From JBBDMX01 sp040878035 (GTDB taxonomy: Bacteria; Planctomycetota; Phycisphaerae; Phycisphaerales; Phycisphaeraceae), in the NCBI GenBank assembly GCA_040878035.1, contig JBBDMX010000049.1:1-64000 (forward strand): 64,000 bases of DNA, read 5' to 3'. Positions 7,550 through 14,938 of the stretch are shown in pieces. A program made the position numbers and the translations under genes. A model generated the notes under the pieces. It saw only the letters and a list, made by a program, of their open reading frames with translations. It was not told the DNA's origin and did no database searches. Each line of letters starts with the position of its first letter. Within the stretch, counting starts at the first letter, position 1.

Positions 7550-7698
7550 ATACGGATGGGAAGAGGAAACAATCATGGACATGATGGACATGATGAATCA
7601 GACAGCCTCAGCAGCGGAACGCAAACACAAAAATCATGTGCATCATGTGCTTCACTGTTCCTTCTTTATCCGTGTTCATCCGTGTTCATCCCTGTTGC
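7525..7698. repeat. Composite inverted-repeat element 1
   Basis: Left arm: AGGTAACAGGGA then GA(G)CACGGATGAATACGGATGG and an ATGGACATG tandem. Right arm: CATCATGTGC units, then ATCCGTGTTC tandem repeats and CATCCCTGTTGC. The arms are mirror images with mismatches around a loop of about 40-60 bp. The left arm begins inside the sigma factor gene and provides its stop codon. Related elements occur at 23027, 23856, 24394, 26861, 52769, 58825 and 63935. Confidence 0.85.
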
Positions 7699-7729
7699 TT
7701 CTGATTGGTTCGACGTGCGGAGACTCGGT

Positions 7730-8215
7730 ATGACCCACCAATGCCCTGAGCTTCCCAGAGTCCACGTGTATTACGACCGGGAAATGCCCCTGGACCAGTG
7801 CGGCGCATTTGAGGTGCATCTGTCGGCGTGCCCTGCGTGCCAGGCGGAATTGGCGGGCTTGGAACCGCTGGGGCTTCGGTTGCGGCAGGGCAGGCGGCCG
7901 GTGCCGCCGCTGGACTTGGCGGCGCAGATCAAGCGGCGCATCGTGCGTGAGCCTTATCGCGCCATGCTGCGTTTTGCCTGGGGATTGACGGGTGCCGCGG
8001 CGGCGATCGTGGTGGTTTGCCTGGTGCAGTTGAACTGGGTGGACAACTCCAGTGCCGCCAGCGGCCCGCCAGCGGCCTGGGAGATTCTGGCCGTGCGTTC
8101 CGGGCCTGACGCCGGTGCGTCCGAAGAAATGGATCTGGCGACTTGGATTGCCCAGGACTTGGCGGGAGAGGCGGCGGACAGTGTGCGACGGAAGCAGGAG
8201 GCAGCCACGCCATGA
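7730..8215 (+). CDS. Anti-sigma factor with zinc-finger (zf-HC2-like) domain
   Basis: A 161-aa membrane protein with an N-terminal cytoplasmic zinc-binding motif (HLSACPACQ, His-x3-Cys-x2-Cys, about residues 28-36). One transmembrane helix (about 80-102, WGLTGAAAAIVVVCLVQL) and a periplasmic tail follow. This is the usual build of anti-sigma factors that hold an ECF sigma factor at the membrane. The ATG at 7730 is chosen because GGAGA precedes it and the upstream frame reads through the repeat element. It overlaps the next gene by ATGA. Confidence 0.8.
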   Translation: MTHQCPELPRVHVYYDREMPLDQCGAFEVHLSACPACQAELAGLEPLGLRLRQGRRPVPPLDLAAQIKRRIVREPYRAMLRFAWGLTGAAAAIVVVCLVQLNWVDNSSAASGPPAAWEILAVRSGPDAGASEEMDLATWIAQDLAGEAADSVRRKQEAATP

Positions 8216-8727
8216 GCAAGATGCGTCTGGCCATTGCGGTGCTGTTCGTGGTGACCTTTGCCGCAGGTGCGGCTTTGTCGCTGACGTTGAGTCAGTGGCA
8301 GGACCCGCCGCCGGTCCAGGCGGGCGGGTCGTGGCTGACGCGCGAACTGGACCTGACGCCCCAGCAGCAGGAGCAGATGAGCAAGATATGGGATGCGGTG
8401 GGGCGCGGTCGCGACGACGACCAGCGCAGGGACTTGCAGCGGCAGCGCGATCAGGCCATCCGCGACCTGGTGCCCCCCGAACGCCAGGAGGAGATGACCC
8501 GGATACTGGAGATTTACGCAGAGCAAACCGCGGAGTTGTCCAAGCAACGGCGGGCCGTGTTCGACCAGGCGGTGGAACAGACCAAGGCCATCCTGACGGA
8601 TGCCCAGCGCACCAAGTATGAGGAACTGATGGCGCGGCGGCATGAGCGGCGGCGGGGAACGGATCGCCGCGGCGGCGCGACGACCCAACCGGCGGAGGCG
8701 GAAAAGAGCGTCCCGGATCACCCATGA
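8212..8727 (+). CDS. Spy/CpxP-like periplasmic heavy-metal/stress protein
   Basis: A 171-aa protein with an N-terminal signal or anchor helix (residues 3-26) and a helical, charged mature part, including LTPQQQEQMSKIW and ILTDAQRTKYEEL. Both are LTxxQ-type motifs typical of Spy/CpxP and periplasmic metal-sensor proteins. Such proteins act as chaperone-like sensors in the periplasm. The start ATG overlaps the anti-sigma stop (ATGA), so it belongs to the sigma/anti-sigma operon and may feed back on it. The C-terminal 25 residues are Arg/Thr/Pro rich and probably disordered. Confidence 0.7.
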   Translation: MSKMRLAIAVLFVVTFAAGAALSLTLSQWQDPPPVQAGGSWLTRELDLTPQQQEQMSKIWDAVGRGRDDDQRRDLQRQRDQAIRDLVPPERQEEMTRILEIYAEQTAELSKQRRAVFDQAVEQTKAILTDAQRTKYEELMARRHERRRGTDRRGGATTQPAEAEKSVPDHP

Positions 8728-8744
8728 GGAAAAATTCGGCCCCT

Positions 8745-8790
8745 ATCCCCGGCAAGCCCCGCGCCCCGGAGACGGGGCATGCCGGGGCTT
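8745..8790. repeat. ATCCCCGGCAAGCCCC hairpin repeat, copy 1
   Basis: ATCCCCGGCAAGCCCCG and CGGGGCATGCCGGGGCTT form nested GC-rich stems. A close copy is at 9478-9515, and the layout (AAGCCC...GCATGCC / GGCAAGCCCC...GGGAT) is shared with the GGCCATGCGAGTC family at 3496, 9413 and 30827. It lies just after the stop of the Spy-like gene. Confidence 0.75.
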
Positions 8791-8856
8791 CTGAGCAGAT
8801 GATGCCGGTTCATGTTGAACCGGTGAAGCGCAATATCTCAACCAAAGGAGACGCAG

Positions 8857-9405
8857 ATGCGCAGGACCAAGATGCAGATCGTAGCGATGGTGGTGGCGGT
8901 GGCGGCGTTGCCCTTCCTGCTGGTGGACATGGCCATGTCGCAGCCCGCCGGCGGCCAGCAGCCCGATGCGCGACAGCGCGGCGGGGATGGCGAACGCGGC
9001 CGATTCGATCCGGAACAGATGCGCCAGCGCATGAACGAGCGCATGAAGGAAGCCCTGGGCGCCAGCGACGAGGAGTGGAAAGTGCTCCAGCCCCGCGTCG
9101 AGAAGGTGACCACGCTTCAGCGCGATGCGCGTGGCAGCGGATTTGCCGGGCGTCGCCGCGGTGGCCCCGAGGCCGATGCCGCCAATCAGCCTCCGCAGAC
9201 CCCGGTCGCCAAGGCCGCCGAGGAACTGCGCACCACGCTGGAAGACGACAAAGCCAGCAATGACGTGATCAAGGCCAAGCTCGAAGCGCTGCGCAAAGCC
9301 CGCGCCGACGCCAAGGTGGCGCTGGAAGCGGCGCAAAAGGACTTGCGTGAAATCGTGAGCCTGCGTCAGGAAGCCCAACTGGTGAGCATGGGCATTCTGG
9401 AGTAA
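8857..9405 (+). CDS. Exported helical protein, Spy-like
   Basis: A 182-aa protein with a signal peptide (about residues 5-28, ending near MAMSQPA) and a charged, helical mature region (EEWKVLQPRVEKVTTLQRDA, LRTTLEDDKASNDVIKAKLEALRKARADAKVALEAAQKDLREI). It has the look of a periplasmic coiled-coil or Spy-type protein, but I cannot name a family firmly. GGAG lies 7 bp upstream of the ATG. It is the fourth gene of the sigma/anti-sigma run and is followed by two hairpin repeats before gspE. Confidence 0.65.
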   Translation: MRRTKMQIVAMVVAVAALPFLLVDMAMSQPAGGQQPDARQRGGDGERGRFDPEQMRQRMNERMKEALGASDEEWKVLQPRVEKVTTLQRDARGSGFAGRRRGGPEADAANQPPQTPVAKAAEELRTTLEDDKASNDVIKAKLEALRKARADAKVALEAAQKDLREIVSLRQEAQLVSMGILE

Positions 9406-9412
9406 GCGACTT

Positions 9413-9450
9413 CAAGCCCGGCCATGCGAGTCTTCGAGCTTGGCTGGGAT
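9413..9450. repeat. AAGCCCGGCCATGCGAGTC palindrome, intergenic copy
   Basis: CAAGCCCGGCCATGCGAGTC, then TTC, then GAGCTTGGCTGGGAT. It is the reverse orientation of the copy inside the epimerase gene (3496-3540) and of the copy at 30827-30863. Confidence 0.8.
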
Positions 9451-9477
9451 GCAGGATTTGAAATGCTCCCGCGCACG

Positions 9478-9515
9478 TCCCCGGCAAGCCCCCAGAGCGG
9501 GGCATGCCGGGGCTT
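9478..9515. repeat. ATCCCCGGCAAGCCCC hairpin repeat, copy 2
   Basis: TCCCCGGCAAGCCCCC and GGGGCATGCCGGGGCTT flank a few bases. It overlaps an in-frame ATG (9504) upstream of gspE, so automated callers may wrongly extend gspE into the repeat. Confidence 0.75.
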
Positions 9516-9530
9516 GACGAACGGTGCTTG

Positions 9531-11324
9531 ATGGAATCGATGCTTGACAGGTTCAAGGCCAGCGGGCTGCTCGACGACGGGGGCGTCGGGCGGCTGCGCA
9601 TCGAGTTGAAGGGTGGCCGGTCGCTGGATCAGGCCCTGCTGGCGGCGGGCGTGCCGGAACTCGAGGCGCTGCGGGCGCTGGGGCGTGAGTTCCAGATGAC
9701 CGTGGTGGACTTGGATGAAGAGACGCCGGATCGGGCGCTGTTGGCCAAGTTCCCGGCGCGCGTGCTGCTGGAATACAACCTGTTGCCCTTGTCTGAACAC
9801 AACGGGACGGTGCGTGTCGCCACGCACCGTCCCTTTCAATCCGCGGGGTTGGACGTACTGCGTCTGGCTGCCGGCAAGGATGTCGAGCCGGTGCTGGCGC
9901 CGGGCGCCGAGATCGAGCGCTGCCTCAAGCAGACGCTGGGCGTCGGCGCCGACACGATGCAGTCGCTGGTGTCCGATGCCGACAGCGCGGGCATCCAGAT
10001 CATCAGCAAGGAAGAGGACGGCGAGGCCGATCTCGCCGAAGCCGCCGAAGACGCGTCGATCATTCGCTTTGTCAACCAGGTGTTGACCGAGGCGATCGAC
10101 CTGAAGGCGACGGACGTTCACTTTGAGCCGTACGAGGATCGCTTCCGCGTCCGCTATCGCGTGGACGGGGTGCTATTGGAGGCTTCGACACCGGTGGAAG
10201 TTCGCCGCTTTCAGGCAGCCATCGTTTCCCGGTTGAAGATATTGAGCCACCTGGACATTGCGGAAAAGCGCTTGCCGCAGGATGGCCGCATCAAGCTCAA
10301 GATCGCCGCCCGCGAGGTGGACGTGCGCGTGTCGATCATTCCCATGCTGCACGGTGAGGCGGTGGTGCTGCGCCTGCTCGATCGCGGGGCGCCGGTGCTG
10401 GGCCTGGAAAAGCTGGGCATGGCGCAGCGCGATCGCAGCCTGTTCTCCCGAGTACTCGATCTGCCCCACGGCATCGTGCTGGTCACCGGGCCCACCGGCA
10501 GCGGCAAAACCACCACGCTCTATGCCGCGCTGTCGCAGATCAACGACGTCGAACGCAAGATCATCACCATCGAGGACCCGATCGAATATCACCTGGCGGG
10601 GATCAACCAGATTCAGGTGTCGTCCAAGGCGGGGCTGACGTTTGCCCGCGGGCTGCGCTCGATTCTTCGTCACGACCCGGATGTGATTCTGATCGGTGAA
10701 ATTCGCGATCGCGAGACGGCGGAGATCGCCGTGCAAGCGTCGCTGACGGGCCACCTGGTGTTCTCCACGCTGCACACCAATGATGCCGCCAGCGCCGTGA
10801 CCCGCCTGGTGGACATGGGCATCGAGCCCTTCCTGGTAGCGTCTTCGCTGGAGATTGTGGTGGCGCAACGACTGGTCCGGCTGATCTGCCCGGCGTGCCG
10901 TCATACCGTTGCGCCCACCGAGACGCAGCGCTGTGAGTTGGAGGCGGAGTTCGGCGCCGCGGCGCCGTCGGTCATTCATCAAGGCGCCGGCTGTCGGGAT
11001 TGCCGGGGCACGGGCTACAGCGGTCGTAGCGGCATCTTCGAGATCATGCCGGCGTCGGAGGACATCCGCGCGCTGACCATGACGCGCGTGTCGGCGCCGG
11101 AGATCGCCCGTGCCGCCATCCGCCGAGGGATGCGTACGCTGCGCGAGGACGGCCGGCGGCTGGTGCTCGAGGGCCGCACCACGCTGGAGGAAGTGCTGCG
11201 CGTGACCAAGGGAGACATATTGGAAAACGGGTCGTCCCCGGCGTTGCCGAGCAACGGCGATCACGCGGAGAACGTACACGGACGCGACACCAAGCCCCAG
11301 CATGCCAATGCGGGGCTGCTTTAG
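9531..11324 (+). CDS. gspE: Type II secretion ATPase GspE
   Basis: A 597-aa secretion ATPase that powers pseudopilus assembly at the inner membrane. It has an N-terminal GspE_N/MshEN-like domain (about 1-150), Walker A GPTGSGKTTT (about 325), Asp box, Walker B-like LIGEIRDRETAEIA, and the zinc module CPAC...CRDCRGTGYSGRSGIFE near the C-terminus. I start at 9531 (MESMLDRF), since the upstream ATG lies in a hairpin repeat. The last about 10 residues (KPQHANAGLL) come from another palindrome (11292-11317), so the C-terminus is repeat derived. First gene of the secretion operon. Confidence 0.93.
   Translation: MESMLDRFKASGLLDDGGVGRLRIELKGGRSLDQALLAAGVPELEALRALGREFQMTVVDLDEETPDRALLAKFPARVLLEYNLLPLSEHNGTVRVATHRPFQSAGLDVLRLAAGKDVEPVLAPGAEIERCLKQTLGVGADTMQSLVSDADSAGIQIISKEEDGEADLAEAAEDASIIRFVNQVLTEAIDLKATDVHFEPYEDRFRVRYRVDGVLLEASTPVEVRRFQAAIVSRLKILSHLDIAEKRLPQDGRIKLKIAAREVDVRVSIIPMLHGEAVVLRLLDRGAPVLGLEKLGMAQRDRSLFSRVLDLPHGIVLVTGPTGSGKTTTLYAALSQINDVERKIITIEDPIEYHLAGINQIQVSSKAGLTFARGLRSILRHDPDVILIGEIRDRETAEIAVQASLTGHLVFSTLHTNDAASAVTRLVDMGIEPFLVASSLEIVVAQRLVRLICPACRHTVAPTETQRCELEAEFGAAAPSVIHQGAGCRDCRGTGYSGRSGIFEIMPASEDIRALTMTRVSAPEIARAAIRRGMRTLREDGRRLVLEGRTTLEEVLRVTKGDILENGSSPALPSNGDHAENVHGRDTKPQHANAGLL
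11292..11317. repeat. AGCCCCGCAT/ATGCGGGGCT palindrome at the gspE 3' end
   Basis: AAGCCCCAGCATGCC followed by AATGCGGGGCT. It is one of five copies (others at 16198, 16277, 16642 and 27729), all within coding sequence. Here it encodes the penultimate residues HANAGL of GspE. Confidence 0.85.
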
Positions 11325-11345
11325 CCAGTGAAGCTGACCAGACCC

Positions 11346-12584
11346 ATGCCCACGTATGTTTACAACGCGCTGGATCTGGAAGGCCGCTCGGCCCAGGGGA
11401 CGCTCAGCGCCGACACGCGCGCCGCGGCGCTGGCGCAGATCGCCCAGCGCGGGCTGACGCCGGTGCGCCTTGATGCCGCCGAGGAAGCGGTGGCCCTGCA
11501 CGCCGGGTCAGAAGGTTGGCGAAGACCCGGGTTGCTCGCTGCCCGCAAGGTCAAGGCCGCGCACGTCGAGGCGTTCACGCGCGAGCTGGCGAATCTGCTG
11601 GCGGCAGGGGTGCCGCTGGGACGCGCCCTGGCGGTACTGCGCCGCGAGGCGGGCAACGTCGCCGCCAAGGCGCAATGGTCGGCGATCTACGACGATGTGG
11701 TTGGCGGCCACCCCCTGGCCGAGGCCATGGCACGCTGGCCCGCCTCCTTCCCGCCGGTCTACATCGCCATGGTGCATGCCGGCGAGACCGGCGGCTTCCT
11801 CGATGTCGTGCTCAATCAGATCGCCGACTTCCGCGCCCGCGAGGGTGAACTCAAGGGCCGCGTCAAGGCGGCCATGGTGTATCCGATCGTGCTGGCCGTG
11901 GTGGCCACCGCCGTGATGATCTTCATGCTCACCTTCTTCATCCCGCGATTCTCCGGCATCTTCACCGATCTGGGCGGCTCGTTGCCGCTGCTGACCCAGG
12001 GCATCATCGCCGCCAGCAAGTTGGTGACCAGCTATGGCCCGGTGCTGCTGGTCGTGGCAGTGGTCCTCGGGCTGCTGCTGCGCCGCGCCATGCGCAGCGA
12101 AAGCGGCCGGCGCACGGTCGAGCGTCTGCTGCTGCGTACGCCGGCGCTGGGCACGATCGCGGCGCGTTTCGCCCTGGTGCGTTTTTCGCGGATGCTCGGC
12201 ACGCTGCTGGGCGCGGGCGTGCCCATGGTGACCGCCCTGCGCGTGGCGCGCGAGGCCATCGGCAATCAGACGCTGTCGGATGCAGTGCACCATGCGGTGG
12301 AGGAGGTCAAGCGCGGCACGGCCCTGTCGCGCAGCCTGGGCCAGTGCACGCAACTGTTCCCGCCCTCGGTGACGGAGATGGTGGCGGTGGCCGAGGAGTC
12401 GGGGCGGCTGGATAAGGAACTGCTGCGCCTGGCGCAGAGTTACGAGTTGGAACTGGATCGCCGCCTGCGCATGCTTGTGGCGCTGGCCGAGCCGCTGCTG
12501 TTGTTCGTCATGGCGGCGCTGATCGGCACCATGGTCGTGGGCATGCTGCTCCCCATCTTTACGCTTCAGGAGTTGATCAAATGA
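11346..12584 (+). CDS. gspF: Type II secretion inner-membrane platform GspF
   Basis: A 412-aa polytopic platform protein with two GspF repeats. N-terminal PTYVYNALDLEGRSAQGTL is the family start. Membrane helices lie near residues 170-200 (IVLAVVATAVMIFMLTFF), 215-240 and 375-400 (LLLFVMAALIGTMVVGMLLPIF). A GTG 6 codons upstream is possible, but ATG at 11346 fits the family start. It couples GspE to the pseudopilus. Its TGA overlaps the gspG ATG (ATGA). Confidence 0.93.
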   Translation: MPTYVYNALDLEGRSAQGTLSADTRAAALAQIAQRGLTPVRLDAAEEAVALHAGSEGWRRPGLLAARKVKAAHVEAFTRELANLLAAGVPLGRALAVLRREAGNVAAKAQWSAIYDDVVGGHPLAEAMARWPASFPPVYIAMVHAGETGGFLDVVLNQIADFRAREGELKGRVKAAMVYPIVLAVVATAVMIFMLTFFIPRFSGIFTDLGGSLPLLTQGIIAASKLVTSYGPVLLVVAVVLGLLLRRAMRSESGRRTVERLLLRTPALGTIAARFALVRFSRMLGTLLGAGVPMVTALRVAREAIGNQTLSDAVHHAVEEVKRGTALSRSLGQCTQLFPPSVTEMVAVAEESGRLDKELLRLAQSYELELDRRLRMLVALAEPLLLFVMAALIGTMVVGMLLPIFTLQELIK

Positions 12585-13027
12585 CTCGCTTACCCCGGAT
12601 GTCCTCACATGGAAAGCGTCTCCGCCGCGCCGGCGCTTTCACCCTCATCGAGCTGCTGCTGGTGCTGGTCATCCTGGCGGTGCTGGCTGGAATCGTTCTG
12701 CCGTGGTTGGTTGGCCGTGGCGAACAGGCGAAGGAGGACGCGGCATTGACGCAGATCTCCAATTTCGCCACCGCACTGGGGATCTTCGAGGTGGACAATG
12801 GCCGCTTCCCGACTACACAGGAAGGTCTGCGCGCCCTGGCGGAGCAGCCGCCCGGCCTGACCAAATGGAAGAAGCTCTACCCCAGGATCCCTAACGACCC
12901 GTGGGGCAATGCCTACGGCTACCGCAGCCCCGGCCAGTACAACACCGACAGCTACGACCTCTATTCCTCCGGACCCAACGGACAGGAAGGTGATGAGGAT
13001 GACATTACGAATTGGTCAACGCCGTGA
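12581..13027 (+). CDS. gspG: Major pseudopilin GspG
   Basis: A 148-aa major pseudopilin. The class III leader ends at RRAGA, before FTLIELLLVLVILAVLAGIVLP, so Ala rather than Gly is at -1. The C-terminal SSGPNGQEGDEDDITNW is the GspG calcium-binding loop, which places it firmly in GspG rather than in minor pilins. It forms the pseudopilus shaft. Start ATG overlaps the gspF stop (ATGA). It is followed by an inverted heptamer-repeat pair before gspH. Confidence 0.95.
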   Translation: MTRLPRMSSHGKRLRRAGAFTLIELLLVLVILAVLAGIVLPWLVGRGEQAKEDAALTQISNFATALGIFEVDNGRFPTTQEGLRALAEQPPGLTKWKKLYPRIPNDPWGNAYGYRSPGQYNTDSYDLYSSGPNGQEGDEDDITNWSTP

Positions 13028-13030
13028 AGG

Positions 13031-13152
13031 GATTTCTAATTTCTGATTTCTGATGTGGGACACCAATGGGCCAGGTGTGCAATACGCCCGTGTCAAGGAT
13101 TGTGACGATGTTTTCTTCAAATCAGAAATCAGAAATCTTGAATCAGAAATTT
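13031..13152. repeat. Inverted GATTTCT heptamer arrays between gspG and gspH
   Basis: GGATTTCTAATTTCTGATTTCTGAT (three heptamers, 13031-13053) is mirrored by AAATCAGAAATCAGAAATC with a further unit (13117-13152). The right arm extends into gspH and encodes the NQKSEILNQK part of its leader. Confidence 0.8.
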
Positions 13153-13641
13153 CCTCGCCCCGGCTTTTCCCTGCTGGAACTGATCCTCGTGCTGGCGATC
13201 CTGAGCCTGGGTGCGGCGCTGATGGCGCCGTCGCTGATCGGATTTGCCCGGCAGCATGAGGCGCTGGATGTGGCGTCGGACATGGTGGCTCTGACTCAAT
13301 TCGCCCAGGATCAGGCGGCGCAGCAGGGCGTGCCGTATCGGTTCAATGTGGATGCGGCGGCGCAAACATACTGGCTCACCGTGCAGAAACAGGGCGCCTT
13401 TGTGCCGCTGACGACGGACTTGGGCAAGACAATGACGATTCCTTCGCGCTTGACGGTGACCTGGGAGGCGGTCGCGGATGCCTCGACGGAGGGCGTTGTC
13501 GAATTCCAGAGCGACGGACTGCACGAGGCCGCGTGCCTGCGGCTGATGGATGAGAATGGCAACGGCGCCCGCATCGTCGGCGTCGTGACGACCGAGCCTT
13601 TTCGGGTTGTGGAACTGGCGGCCAATCAGGAGGTGCGATGA
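13108..13641 (+). CDS. gspH: Minor pseudopilin GspH
   Basis: A 177-aa minor pseudopilin with class III leader PRPG before FSLLELILVLAILSLGAAL, followed by a GspH-like beta-rich domain. ATG at 13108 is chosen for AAGG about 10 bp upstream; the earlier start at 13066 has no ribosome site. The leader before the hydrophobic helix is unusually long, and its NQKSEILNQK segment is encoded by heptamer repeats. The stop overlaps the gspI start (ATGA). Confidence 0.85.
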   Translation: MFSSNQKSEILNQKFPRPGFSLLELILVLAILSLGAALMAPSLIGFARQHEALDVASDMVALTQFAQDQAAQQGVPYRFNVDAAAQTYWLTVQKQGAFVPLTTDLGKTMTIPSRLTVTWEAVADASTEGVVEFQSDGLHEAACLRLMDENGNGARIVGVVTTEPFRVVELAANQEVR

Positions 13642-14120
13642 GGAACATCAGGAAAAACAGAAAAGCAGGAAATGCGGAAAATCAGACAACGCCCATGCGC
13701 CGGTCTGAGTTTTCCGCGTTTTCTGCTTTTCTGACTTTTCTGCGTTTGCCGCGGTCTCGCCGCTCGGGCTACACCCTCATCGAAGTGCTCACCGCCATGA
13801 CCATCATCGCCCTGGTGCTGCCCGTGGCGATGCAGGGCATCACGCTGGCGACGTCGCTGGGCGGCCAGACGCGGCGGCGAAGCGAGGCGGCCACGCTGGC
13901 CCGGCTCAAACTCGATGAACTGGCCGCCACCGGCGCCTGGCAGTCGGGCTCGCTCAACGGTGATTTCGCACCCGACTGGAGTGACTATCAATGGTCCGCC
14001 ACCGTCGTCGATTGGGACACCGCGGGCCTGCGGCAACTGGACGTGCAGGTCACTTGGGCCGGCCGGGGCAACACGCAGTCGATACAGATGAGCACATTGG
14101 TGAATACGGAGACGCCGTGA
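13638..14120 (+). CDS. gspI: Minor pseudopilin GspI
   Basis: A 160-aa minor pseudopilin: leader ending RRSG before YTLIEVLTAMTIIALVLPVAMQGI, then a GspI/PilV-like domain ending in a TWAGRGNTQSIQMSTLV strand. The roughly 48 residues before the leader cleavage site are encoded by a long A/G-rich hairpin repeat (13639-13748) and look like dispensable cytoplasmic sequence. Start ATG overlaps the gspH stop. The stop overlaps a GTG for gspJ. Confidence 0.85.
   Translation: MRNIRKNRKAGNAENQTTPMRRSEFSAFSAFLTFLRLPRSRRSGYTLIEVLTAMTIIALVLPVAMQGITLATSLGGQTRRRSEAATLARLKLDELAATGAWQSGSLNGDFAPDWSDYQWSATVVDWDTAGLRQLDVQVTWAGRGNTQSIQMSTLVNTETP
13639..13748. repeat. Hairpin repeat in the gspI leader
   Basis: GAAAAACAGAAAAGCAGG...GGAAAATCAGAC on the left is mirrored by GTCTGAGTTTTCCGCG...TTTTCTGCTTTTCTGAC on the right, with about 18 bp between. 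The whole inverted repeat is open in frame with gspI. Confidence 0.75.
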
Positions 14121-14938
14121 GGGCGAGAAACGAAGAACGAGAAGCGAAGAACGAAGAACGTATGAAGTCCGAAATCCGAAATCCGAGATCCGAAATGCGT
14201 TTTCGTGGTTTCACCCTCCTGGAGGTGATGATCGCCATGGCGATGTTCGCCGTGATAGCGGCGGGGTTGTCCACCAGTCTGTACGTGGCATTCAAGGCTC
14301 GGCGGACGACCACCGACGGCCTGGCGCCGGCGCGGGCGACACGCCTGGCGCTGGAGACGATCGCACGCGACCTGTCGTCGGCGACGCCGCCGGTGGGGAT
14401 CCTGGCGGGCGCTTTTGTGGGAACCGATCAGCCAGGTGACGCCGGCGACGCGCTGGAGTTCTTCGCCGTGCGGGCCGCGATGCTCGACCCTGACGCCGCC
14501 GGTGACGTGCAGCGCGTGTCCTATGCGATCGTGTCCGAGTCCGAGTTGAACGTCGATAACCAGGTTGCGCTGGAGGGCGATGCGTCCGGCCATTCCCCAT
14601 CAGACACCATGCTGGTCCGGCGGGTTACGAGCAACCTCCTGTCGCCCCAGACGATCGAGCCGCGGGAGCAGGTGCTGTGTCGAGGTGTGACCGCGATGAA
14701 CTTCCGCTATTACGACGGCACGCAGTGGGTCGATACCTGGGATTCGACGGCCCAGGAGAACACCCTGCCGCGTGCAGTGGAAGTCACGCTGACGCTGAAG
14801 CCGAATGCGATGGTCGAGTCTGCCCAGACGGCCGCAGCCGACTACCAGGCGGCGCGTGTGGTCGCTCTGCCCTGCGCCATCTCGGCGATTACTGCTACTA
14901 CCGTCTCGATATCCGGGGGCGCGGGAGCAACGCGATGA
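14117..14938 (+). CDS. gspJ: Minor pseudopilin GspJ
   Basis: A 273-aa (from GTG) minor pseudopilin: RFRG before FTLLEVMIAMAMFAVIAAGLSTSLY, then a GspJ-type domain (VSYAIVSESELN..., MNFRYYDGTQWVDTWDS). I use GTG at 14117 because it overlaps the gspI stop as GTGA, like other junctions of the operon; ATG at 14162 or 14195 is possible. The first about 25 residues are encoded by CGAAGAA and GATTTCG-type heptamers (KNEERMKSEIRNPRSEM). The stop overlaps the gspK start. Confidence 0.85.
   Translation: MRARNEEREAKNEERMKSEIRNPRSEMRFRGFTLLEVMIAMAMFAVIAAGLSTSLYVAFKARRTTTDGLAPARATRLALETIARDLSSATPPVGILAGAFVGTDQPGDAGDALEFFAVRAAMLDPDAAGDVQRVSYAIVSESELNVDNQVALEGDASGHSPSDTMLVRRVTSNLLSPQTIEPREQVLCRGVTAMNFRYYDGTQWVDTWDSTAQENTLPRAVEVTLTLKPNAMVESAQTAAADYQAARVVALPCAISAITATTVSISGGAGATR
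14121..14200. repeat. CGAAGAA and CCGAAAT heptamer arrays at the gspJ start
   Basis: Four CGAAGAA/CGAGAAG units (14126-14158) are followed by four CCGAAAT units (14168-14198). They code for the N-terminal leader of GspJ. The same CGAAGAA theme appears in reverse upstream of rpsF (about 35700-35760). Confidence 0.8.
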
